Source: Pseudoalteromonas luteoviolacea B = ATCC 29581 (GTDB taxonomy: Bacteria > Pseudomonadota > Gammaproteobacteria > Enterobacterales > Alteromonadaceae). From it: a DNA stretch of 64,000 nt. Below the pieces are notes generated by a model. That model was given only the letters and a program-made list of their open reading frames with translations, ran no database searches and was not told the DNA's origin. This document shows positions 56,917 through 64,000 of the stretch, piece by piece. The stretch covers positions 1 through 64,000 of the forward strand of contig CAPN01000047.1 of the NCBI GenBank assembly GCA_000333235.1. The letters are read 5' to 3'. The translations under genes were made by a program, and so were the position numbers. The stretch's first letter is position 1. Each line of letters opens with the position of its first letter.

Positions 56917-57258
56917 TTATTGTTATCCTCTCAATCCCCAATTTTGCAGCTACACTGCGGTGGTAATATGTCATTATGAGTGTCTGTTTTTTGTATCAAT
57001 ATGATTGATTTAATTAAGCTACGGATAGAACGGGTTTCAAAACAGAATTAACGGGAAGAAATTAGAGACAAAGTCATAGGAAACCGCTACCGTGTTATGT
57101 AACCATTGGGTAATTTAATTCTAAAAAAAACCGAGGTTCTTTAAGAAAACCAAGCATGACAATTCGTTCTATTCACTTTAGCTAGTGACGTCATCTTAAT
57201 GAACCCAAACCAAGGTCAACAGAGTTCAAATTGACAAATAAAAGGACAATAAAGACAA
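56917..57258. other. Divergent promoter region
   Basis: 342 bp between the RND operon and the GlxA-type regulator gene. AT-rich with no gene. A short inverted repeat AACCGAGGTTCTT-type pairing lies near 57129-57150. Operator sites of the regulator would be expected here, but I cannot identify them. Confidence 0.4.
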
Positions 57259-58266
57259 ATGGCGCGTAGGATTGCAATTTTAGCGACAGAGAAAGCGATA
57301 GTTGGCGGGATGATTACCCTTATAGAAACATTCGAATACTGCAATATCTACTGGCAACTTAATAAACCAGAAGCGAAAGAGCCGCTTTTTGAATGTGTGA
57401 TCGTATCACCTAACGGAGAGCCGATTACCAATGATCTTGGTGTACGGCTAAACACAATAAGTTTGATCGACGCCAACCAACTTAAAGAAATGGATGCGGT
57501 TATCGTTGCCTCGATGATAATTCGAAACGAAGAGTGTATCACCAGCTATCTGCGTAATTTCGCCCCTTTCACGCACGCACTTTTAGAATTTAAAAAACTT
57601 AAACGCCCTATTTCAGCCTACTGCACTGGTTCACTTGCTTTGGCCTCAACAGGCTTACTAAATGAACATCAAGCAACCTGCGCATGGTGGCTTTCAACCA
57701 TGTTTACAAACCGATACCCCAAAGTCATTCTCACCATGAATAAAATCGTCGTGGCAGACAAAGGGATGTTTACCGCTGGAGCTGCATCGGCAAATTTGAG
57801 TTTGGCATTAGTTTTAGTTAGAGAATTAGTCAGTGAAAAGCTCGCAAATAGAATCTCTAAGCTGCTTCTTATTGATCCCAATCGCTCTTCTCAAATGCCA
57901 TTCATGGATAGACGCCTTGTCCCTGAACATAAAGACGAGCTGATCCATAATGTGCAAAATTGGATGCAAAAAAACCTGCTGGACAATTCCTCTGTTGAAG
58001 AACTGGCACAACGTTTTGCGGTAAGTGGAAGAACCTTAATACGACGATTTAAAAGCGCGACAACCGAGACACCCGCCGCGTATCGACAACGCTTGAGAAT
58101 TGAAGAAGCAAAAATATTGATCGAAACGACGCAACTCTCAATTGAAAAAATAGCAAACGCTGTGGGTTATGAAGACATCAGTGCATTTCGAAAAAGCTTT
58201 ACCAAACTAACTAGCCTTTCACCGAATGCCTATCGAAACCGTTTTAAAACCACAGCGGTTACGTAG
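57259..58266 (+). CDS. GlxA-type AraC-family regulator
   Basis: 335 residues. The first 200 form a DJ-1/PfpI-like domain with the elbow AYCTGSLALAS. The C-terminal 100 residues carry two helix-turn-helix motifs (SVEELAQRFAVSGRTLIRRF and IEKIANAVGYEDISAFRKSF). It is divergent from the RND operon and is its likely regulator, by position only. Confidence 0.9.
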   Translation: MARRIAILATEKAIVGGMITLIETFEYCNIYWQLNKPEAKEPLFECVIVSPNGEPITNDLGVRLNTISLIDANQLKEMDAVIVASMIIRNEECITSYLRNFAPFTHALLEFKKLKRPISAYCTGSLALASTGLLNEHQATCAWWLSTMFTNRYPKVILTMNKIVVADKGMFTAGAASANLSLALVLVRELVSEKLANRISKLLLIDPNRSSQMPFMDRRLVPEHKDELIHNVQNWMQKNLLDNSSVEELAQRFAVSGRTLIRRFKSATTETPAAYRQRLRIEEAKILIETTQLSIEKIANAVGYEDISAFRKSFTKLTSLSPNAYRNRFKTTAVT

Positions 58267-58275
58267 CGCCAGGAT

Positions 58276-58306
58276 CCGTGGCAACATGCTGAGCGCAGTG
58301 CCACGG
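58276..58306. terminator. Terminator between convergent genes
   Basis: CCGTGGCA and TGCCACGG form a perfect 8-bp stem between the regulator gene and proA. T runs are short. Confidence 0.5.
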
Positions 58307-58313
58307 GGTCTGT

Positions 58314-59561
58314 TTATTGACGCACCTGACCGACACCGTTTACTAAGTATTTTTCGGTGGTTAATGATTCTAGCCCCATTGGCCCGTACGCATGTAACTT
58401 AGTCGTTGCAATGCCAATTTCGGCTCCGAGGCCCAATTCACCACCATCAGAAAAGCGAGACGATGCATTTACCATCACCACCGAAGCATCGACACAGCGT
58501 TGAAATAGCTCCGCGGTTTCTTGATTTTTAGTACAAATCACTTCGGTATGATGCGAGCCAAATTGGTCGATATGACTAATCGCACGAGCAAAATCGTCTA
58601 CAATGCGAACAGCAATTTCTAGACTTAAATATTCTTCACCAAACGCATTGTCCTCTAACACATTGGCGTGCTTAAAATAGTGCGCACTTTGACGGCACGC
58701 ATTAATTTTCACTTGCTTTTCCTCTAATGCGCTTGCAACCATCGGCAAAAATTGGCTCGCTATATCTTGATGCACAATAAGCCCTTCCAACGCATTACAC
58801 ACGCCAGTGCGCTGTGTTTTACCATTTAATAGCAGTGCTAAGGCTATCGATAAATCAGCGTCTTTATCTACATACAAATGACAGACTCCCTTAAAATGCT
58901 GGATCACTGGAACCGTGCTATTTTCTGTCACAAAGTTGATTAAACCTTCTCCTCCACGTGGAATAATTAAATCGATGTAATTTTTTTGCTGCATTAATTC
59001 CATCATCAATGCACGATCTGGATTTGGCACAACAGTAATAAGCTCTTTTGGTAACTGATGGGATTCAAGCGCTCGGTGCAACACACTGGCAATTGCCAAC
59101 GAGCTTTGTAACGCCTCTTTGCCACCTCTTAAAATCACACCATTGCCCGATTTAAAGCAAAGTGCCCCGGCATCCGCAGTCACATTCGGTCTCGCCTCGT
59201 AAATCATACAAACAACACCAAGGGGCACGCGCATTTTGCGAATTTGAATGCCGTTTGGACGAGTACCAAGCTCACGTGTTAAACCGACAGGATCGGGTAA
59301 ATCGATAATCGTTTCAATCCCCTGTGCCATTGCTTCAATGCGTTCGTCATTTAGCGTTAATCTGTCTATCATGGCTGATGACAGTCCCGCTTCTTTAGCA
59401 TGGGTTAAATCGAGTTGATTCGCGTCTAGTATGACGCTTTTCTCTTTGCGCAAACCCTGCGCCATGGTAGTAAGCACTTTATTTTTTTCGGTTGTAGACA
59501 AAATCGCTAACGCTTTTGCAGCGCGTGCTGCGCCTTTCGATAATTCCGTGATTAAACTCAT
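58314..59561 (-). CDS. proA: Gamma-glutamyl phosphate reductase
   Basis: 415 residues from the ATG at 59561 with GGAG upstream. Second step of proline synthesis. Motifs: VVCMIYEARPNVTADAG, the catalytic Cys in QRTGVCNALE, and NASSRFSDGGELGLGAE. Separated from proB by two bases. Confidence 0.97.
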   Translation of the reverse strand: MSLITELSKGAARAAKALAILSTTEKNKVLTTMAQGLRKEKSVILDANQLDLTHAKEAGLSSAMIDRLTLNDERIEAMAQGIETIIDLPDPVGLTRELGTRPNGIQIRKMRVPLGVVCMIYEARPNVTADAGALCFKSGNGVILRGGKEALQSSLAIASVLHRALESHQLPKELITVVPNPDRALMMELMQQKNYIDLIIPRGGEGLINFVTENSTVPVIQHFKGVCHLYVDKDADLSIALALLLNGKTQRTGVCNALEGLIVHQDIASQFLPMVASALEEKQVKINACRQSAHYFKHANVLEDNAFGEEYLSLEIAVRIVDDFARAISHIDQFGSHHTEVICTKNQETAELFQRCVDASVVMVNASSRFSDGGELGLGAEIGIATTKLHAYGPMGLESLTTEKYLVNGVGQVRQ

Positions 59562-59563
59562 TC

Positions 59564-60667
59564 TTACTTCTCCAATACTGCAATATCTTGCTGCGATATA
59601 ATGGGGCCAATACTGTCTTGCATTTGTGAGGTAAACAAGCCTTCTTGGTGCTGTGCGATAAAATTCAGTAAACAACTGCTGTAATTAGATTTCGCTTTGG
59701 CAATGGCATTGCCTTTTTCATCTTTGATTAACACCGTTTCACCTGCTGAAAAATCTCCTGCTACAGCTTGAAGCTCATCACAGCGAATATTGCCATTTTG
59801 ATCCTTCATCTCTTCTGCGGCATCGTGCGGAACAACTAATTCACCTTGCGCGGCAGATGTATGGGTTAACCAATGGATCGATTCTTTTAATGGCTTTTCA
59901 TACGCTGCGCATTTCGTACCAGGGTTCTCACCTTGAATTAACGCCTTGAACGTTTCATCTTTAAAACCATTAACGATAAAGGTTGTAATGCCATGAGACG
60001 TCGCTTTTTGTGCAGCTTCTAATTTCGTTTTCATACCACCAGTACCGACAGAACTCGTTGCTCCTCCTGTAGCCGCAATCAGTTCGTCATTTACTAAAGG
60101 CACTTCTTTCACTAAAGTTGCATCTGCATGTAAATTAGGATTTTTATCGAATAATCCGTCTACATCAGTACATAGAATTAAGGTATTTGCGTCAGCCGCC
60201 GATGCCACCATTGCAGACAAGTTGTCATTGTCACCCACTTTTAAACGATTGGTCGCCACTGCATCGTTTTCATTGATAATAGGGAGGATCCCTTGCTCAA
60301 GTAAAGTGAATAAAGTTTGACGAAAACTCGTAAACCGATCGCGATTACGCAGATCCGCGTGTGTAAGTAAAAGCTGCGCACATGGAAAATCGAAAAAGCG
60401 GTCCCACATCGCCATCATCGCAGTTTGTCCCGCTGCCGCCATCGCTTTCTTAACTGCCAGAGAGCGCTCAACGTCTTTAGCAAAATGATGAGAGCCAGCC
60501 GCTACCGCCCCCGAAGATACCAAGATGACTTCATAATCCTTGTTGCGTGCATCCACAATAAACTGTGCAACACGAAGTAAATTTTCAGAACGACAACCGT
60601 CCTGCATGGGCGCAATGAGCGCACTGCCAATTTTTAATACCAAGCGCTTTTTCAGCTTACTTGACAT
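59564..60667 (-). CDS. proB: Glutamate 5-kinase
   Basis: 367 residues from the ATG at 60667 with GGAGG upstream. First step of proline synthesis. Kinase domain with LVLKIGSALIAP, VSSGAVAAG and NENDAVATNRLKVGDNDNLS, then a C-terminal PUA domain. Operon with proA. Confidence 0.97.
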   Translation of the reverse strand: MSSKLKKRLVLKIGSALIAPMQDGCRSENLLRVAQFIVDARNKDYEVILVSSGAVAAGSHHFAKDVERSLAVKKAMAAAGQTAMMAMWDRFFDFPCAQLLLTHADLRNRDRFTSFRQTLFTLLEQGILPIINENDAVATNRLKVGDNDNLSAMVASAADANTLILCTDVDGLFDKNPNLHADATLVKEVPLVNDELIAATGGATSSVGTGGMKTKLEAAQKATSHGITTFIVNGFKDETFKALIQGENPGTKCAAYEKPLKESIHWLTHTSAAQGELVVPHDAAEEMKDQNGNIRCDELQAVAGDFSAGETVLIKDEKGNAIAKAKSNYSSCLLNFIAQHQEGLFTSQMQDSIGPIISQQDIAVLEK

Positions 60668-61367
60668 GCTTTCCTCCAATCTAGCGAAAACGACACAATG
60701 TGCATCAAACAAACGATACACGTCGATGTCTTGAAAACATAATATGTTCAATTGAGGTCGTTGCCTGACAAAAAGCGAGCGAAAAACGTACATAGCCAAA
60801 AAGCACGTACATCCCTAAACGTCTATTAAAAAATTGGCTTTCGCCCAGACAACATGATGGATTGTGATGCGCCGTGTTAGGTAAACCATTAACTCGCATC
60901 TGATCGATGTGGATTGGTACACCATGGTTTGGTGATATCCAGACGATTCGAACACGCAAAGGGCCTTTGCGTAATTAGATTTGGTTTTGACGGGTAGTAA
61001 CCTATACCCAGATGGTTAAATCTGTTTTTTATACCAATATGTAAGCTCTTGCTCACTTTTTATACCTTAATGCATCTTACCGTCAGATTCAAGGGTTCGA
61101 CTGCGCAACCTGGGTCATTGGGAAAATTTACGCTCAAATAACCATCTGATTTAGCTATACTTTCCAAGCTAAATAATTTTTTATGAAGAAATTACATGCT
61201 CAAGTGACTAATTCAATTTCTAAACGTTATACTTTTATAAATTTGCTGTTTGAATTACAGCGCCGACATGAAGTTAAAAACTGTCGACACGTAATTCAAT
61301 TAGTTCAACCACAATGGCAAAAATGGAAATGCAACTCGCCATTGTCTTTAATTGTTTTGGAGAAATA
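60668..61367. other. Long intergenic region before the antiporter
   Basis: 700 bp. A palindrome CGCAAAGG-g-CCTTTGCG lies near 60955-60972. A 140-bp segment with inverted ends spans 61009-61148. A 61-residue ORF at 61183-61368 overlaps the antiporter start in TAATG fashion but lacks a ribosome site. ORFs on the minus strand (60705-60959) look non-coding. Confidence 0.4.
61009..61148. repeat. 140-bp MITE-like segment
   Basis: CAGATGGTTA (61009-61018) and TAACCATCTG (61139-61148) are perfect 10-bp inverted ends, with TATA-containing outer flanks on both sides. No ORF inside. Confidence 0.45.
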
Positions 61368-63227
61368 ATGACTGCGATTTACTTCGCAAGCATTGCTGTC
61401 GCCTCTGTTATGGCTCAGTGGACTGCTTGGTTTTTTCGTGTACCGGCCATTTTATTTTTATTATTACTCGGGTTAACGTTTGGGCCTGTAACCGGTGTAC
61501 TTGACCCCGATTTATTATTAGGCGATTTACTTTTCACCGTGGTGTCTTTGTCGGTTGCCGTTATCTTATTTGAAGGTTCACTTACCCTTCACTTTCAAGA
61601 GCTTAAAGGTATAGGCAAGGTCGTCCGAAACTTGTGCTCGGTAGGTATGTTGGCCACGTTTGTGGTGATTGGTCTTTGCGCCTATGGCGTATTGGGACTT
61701 GATTGGCGTGTTGCAGCAGTCCTTGGTGCTGTGCTCGTTGTGACAGGCCCTACGGTAATTGCTCCGATGCTAAACACAATGCGTCCGAAAAAAGAAATCG
61801 ATCGTGTTCTTCGCTGGGAAGGTATTGTAATCGACCCAATCGGAGCACTCTTCGCCGTCTTAATTTTCGAAGCAGTTATGCTTGTGGGCGACGAAGGCAT
61901 TGTATCTCACACGTTAATCGCTCTATTTAAAACAGTCGGTGTGGGCCTGTGTTTAGGAGTGTTTGCAGGTTGGCTCACCACAAAGCTAATTCGCAAAGAA
62001 TGGTTACCTTTTGAACTTCACAAGTTCGCGATCCTCGCCCTTGTATTAATGAGCTTTACCGCGTCGAATGCATTAGCGCATGAATCAGGACTACTGACCG
62101 TTACTGTATTTGGGATTTGGCTTGCAAACCAAGATGGCTTAGAAATCGACTCAGTACTCGAATTTAAAGAAGACTTGTCGATGATTTTAATCTCAACGCT
62201 GTTTATTTTGCTTGCAGCCCGTCTAAAAGTTGAAGATTTAATGCTGCTCGATTTAAACGTCGTGATCTTTATGTTGGTGGTGTTATTTATAGCTCGCCCT
62301 CTTTGTATTGCGGTCTCGACATATGGCTCTGAGTTGGATTTTAAATCGCGTTTACTACTATGTTGGATAGCACCCCGCGGGATTGTTGCAGCAGCTGTAG
62401 GCTCTGTGTTCGCGCTTAGTATGGTTGAAGCACAAGTACCGGATGCCGACAAAATGGTGCCGCTTATCTTCACCGTAATTATTGTTACAGTGGTTGCGCA
62501 AAGCTTAACCGCAACGCCGCTTGCCAAGCTCCTTGGGGTACGTCAGCCTGCGCCAAATACGTTTTTAATTATTGGTGCTAACCATGTCGCAAGAGCCATC
62601 GCACTTGGTTTGAAAGAGCAAAACGTACCGGTATATCTTTCTGATCCGGCTTGGGAAAACTGTAAAATGGCACGTATGGATGGATTAAATTGCTATTACG
62701 GGAACCCTCAATCTGAACACGCTGAGCGTTATCTACCTTTGACAAGCATGAAATCTGTGTTGGCTTTATCGCCAAACCGTCATCACAATGCGCTAGGAGT
62801 ACAGTATTTTTCGCATTTACTGGGTGAGCAAAACGTATTTTCTTTGCGTTCATCAACGAACCATGCGAAAGCAAACAAAGACAGTTCAACGTTTCTGTCT
62901 CGCCAGATTCTATTTGGAGATATAGGCAACTACGCTAAACTTTCAAGCTTAATTGCTAAAGGTGGCAAAGTAAGTTCCACGCGTATATCTGAAGAGTTTA
63001 GTTGGGAAAAGTATCTAGAAAATAACAAAGATGCGATTCCGTTGTTTATTCTTTCTGAGCAGAAAAAAGATGACGATAAAATTCGCATCAGACCATTTGT
63101 AACGGATATGGCCAAACTACCAGTGGTTGGTGATCGCATTATTTCGCTGCAACCTGCAAAAATGACGTTATTGTCTGGTAATTCGAATAAAGACATGACC
63201 ATTGGGGAAAAATTGAATTCGAAGTAA
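61368..63227 (+). CDS. NhaP-type cation:proton antiporter with TrkA-N domain
   Basis: 619 residues from the ATG at 61368 with GGAG upstream. About twelve transmembrane segments cover 1-395 in the CPA1 layout (VVTGPTVIAPML, and HESGLLTVTVFGIWLAN). A TrkA-N nucleotide-binding domain begins at NTFLIIGANHVARAIALGL. The cytoplasmic domain suggests control by NAD(H) or another nucleotide. Exports Na+ or K+ in exchange for protons; ion choice is not readable. Confidence 0.9.
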   Translation: MTAIYFASIAVASVMAQWTAWFFRVPAILFLLLLGLTFGPVTGVLDPDLLLGDLLFTVVSLSVAVILFEGSLTLHFQELKGIGKVVRNLCSVGMLATFVVIGLCAYGVLGLDWRVAAVLGAVLVVTGPTVIAPMLNTMRPKKEIDRVLRWEGIVIDPIGALFAVLIFEAVMLVGDEGIVSHTLIALFKTVGVGLCLGVFAGWLTTKLIRKEWLPFELHKFAILALVLMSFTASNALAHESGLLTVTVFGIWLANQDGLEIDSVLEFKEDLSMILISTLFILLAARLKVEDLMLLDLNVVIFMLVVLFIARPLCIAVSTYGSELDFKSRLLLCWIAPRGIVAAAVGSVFALSMVEAQVPDADKMVPLIFTVIIVTVVAQSLTATPLAKLLGVRQPAPNTFLIIGANHVARAIALGLKEQNVPVYLSDPAWENCKMARMDGLNCYYGNPQSEHAERYLPLTSMKSVLALSPNRHHNALGVQYFSHLLGEQNVFSLRSSTNHAKANKDSSTFLSRQILFGDIGNYAKLSSLIAKGGKVSSTRISEEFSWEKYLENNKDAIPLFILSEQKKDDDKIRIRPFVTDMAKLPVVGDRIISLQPAKMTLLSGNSNKDMTIGEKLNSK

Positions 63228-63242
63228 CTAATTCAAATTCAC

Positions 63243-63276
63243 AAAAAAAACCACCGTTTAGCTGGTGGTTTTTTTA
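63243..63276. terminator. Bidirectional terminator
   Basis: AACCACC and GGTGGTT form a stem with eight A before and seven T after, between the antiporter gene and motX. Confidence 0.88.
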
Positions 63277-63340
63277 TTTTTGTTCATCATCATTTCACAA
63301 CGAAAAACAACTGACATCCATTTAGGTCTGTTAATTCTGA

Positions 63341-63982
63341 TTAATTAGGTAAACGAGCGCGCTCTACGACGCTATCGGGCATTTTTCTCGCGAGGTCTGC
63401 CAAGGCTCTTTCTACTTGCCTATGCATTTTTTTGTCAGCAACAATTGAATGAAATAACCACCGGTAGGCCGATTCAAAATCTAGCGGGCTTCCGTGACCT
63501 TTATTTAACAAGTTCACAAAGCGAATTTGCGCATTTAAATTGCCCTGCGCGGCCGCTTCTCGCAAATAGGTAATTGCCATCGCTTTATCTGCTTGCACGA
63601 GTTGACCGGTATCATAATAGCGCCCTAACTGCTCAAGTGCCCCAGCTAGACCTTGCTCAGCCGCTCTGCGCATATAATAAACACCGAGCTCAACATCACG
63701 GTCCACGCACACGCCATAGGCAAGCATATCGCCAAATAAAAATTGATAGCTTGGTAATGCCATCACTTCGGCTCTCGCTTTAATGTCTTGAACTAACTGG
63801 CAATCATCTGCTTTAACACGTTGTAGATGCTGATTCTTATTAATTAAGTTAACCAACTCTTCTTGCTCATAAAGCGGAACCGCTTCATTGACATTGGCTA
63901 TACTTGGAAATACGGCAGCGGTGCTTCCAAGCATACTAAAGGAAAACATCACACATCGCATCGCTGTAAACTTCTTAAACAT
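63341..63982 (-). CDS. motX: Sodium-driven flagellar motor protein MotX
   Basis: 213 residues from the ATG at 63982. A signal peptide is followed by LINKNQHLQRVKADDCQLVQDI, which closely matches Vibrio MotX, and by Sel1-like repeats (AAEQGLAGALEQLGRYYDTG, AAAQGNLNAQIRF). MotX with MotY forms the periplasmic T ring holding the PomA/PomB stator. It is a lone gene here, as in Vibrio, where motX is separate from the flagellar clusters. Confidence 0.92.
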   Translation of the reverse strand: MFKKFTAMRCVMFSFSMLGSTAAVFPSIANVNEAVPLYEQEELVNLINKNQHLQRVKADDCQLVQDIKARAEVMALPSYQFLFGDMLAYGVCVDRDVELGVYYMRRAAEQGLAGALEQLGRYYDTGQLVQADKAMAITYLREAAAQGNLNAQIRFVNLLNKGHGSPLDFESAYRWLFHSIVADKKMHRQVERALADLARKMPDSVVERARLPN

Positions 63983-64000
63983 AATCACGCCTAATTTTTT

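Noticed and set aside
60705..60959. 84-residue minus-strand ORF upstream of proB
   Set aside because: No ribosome site, and composition is not protein-like.
61183..61368. 61-residue ORF overlapping the antiporter start
   Set aside because: The TAATG overlap is tempting, but there is no ribosome site, composition is unlike a protein, and an inverted-end element lies just upstream.
1..64000. CRISPR array
   Set aside because: No regularly spaced direct repeats of 20-40 bp were seen; the short GTTAAC array at 2454-2477 has a 9-bp period only.

Overview
The window looks like a chromosome segment of a marine gammaproteobacterium of the Alteromonadales, most like Pseudoalteromonas. The genus is my inference. 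It rests on backbone synteny (lptF/lptG, pepA-holC-valS, rraB-plsC, sfsA-dksA-gluQRS-pcnB-folK-panB-panC, proB-proA), on MotX of the sodium-driven polar flagellum, and on several small proteins of Alteromonadales type. All assignments come from reading the sequence and remembered family motifs; no search was run.

Region 1 (1 to about 12,070) is an AT-rich accessory island at the 3' end of a minus-strand tRNA-Leu(CAA). Two tandem tyrosine recombinases sit at its right edge, and the second reads through the tRNA and its terminator. The cargo includes an AIPR-family abortive-infection protein with a nuclease-like N-terminus, and a membrane-anchored DUF4041 plus GIY-YIG (T5orf172) nuclease resembling the SNIPE phage-entry defence. 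It also has several unknown small proteins, three of them in a compact run, and an IS110-family element of IS1111 type whose long right end probably encodes its guide (bridge) RNA. The DUF4041 module lies between 64-bp inverted repeats (58/64 identical). Two cargo genes share an 18-bp sequence just past their stop codons. The left end of the island is outside the window.

Region 2 (about 12,300 to 28,090) is housekeeping: RDD membrane protein, LptG/LptF of LPS export, leucyl aminopeptidase PepA, DNA polymerase III chi (HolC), valyl-tRNA synthetase, a GGDEF-like protein whose signature is destroyed, a FadL-type porin, a small membrane protein behind a clear Fur box, an HD-GYP phosphodiesterase, RraB, PlsC, PepB and SfsA.

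Region 3 (28,090 to 45,440) holds dksA-gluQRS-pcnB-folK-panB-panC. pcnB appears to start at AUU, as its E. coli counterpart is known to do. Next come a DUF2797 protein, a CBS/PAS/GGDEF/EAL protein, a histone-deacetylase-like hydrolase, a serine hydrolase, a four-gene overlapping operon (creA, unknown, lysE-type, GGCT-like), a CHMI-type isomerase, rsuA and a Cache chemoreceptor.

Region 4 (45,440 to 64,000) begins with a two-gene unit that stands out: a 33-residue peptide with a double-glycine leader, followed 13 bp later by a multi-pass membrane protein. It continues with an enolase-superfamily dehydratase/class II aldolase pair, cytochrome c, DUF2058, an MFS transporter, a prolyl-tRNA editing protein, tRNA-Ala(UGC), an RND/LolA-like/beta-barrel export set with a GlxA-type regulator nearby, proB-proA, a NhaP-type antiporter with a TrkA-N domain, and motX.

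The best candidates for undescribed biology are the double-glycine peptide unit (45,698-46,445), the inverted-repeat-bounded nuclease module (2,268-5,847) and the three-gene run of small, partly membrane proteins (6,095-7,311).
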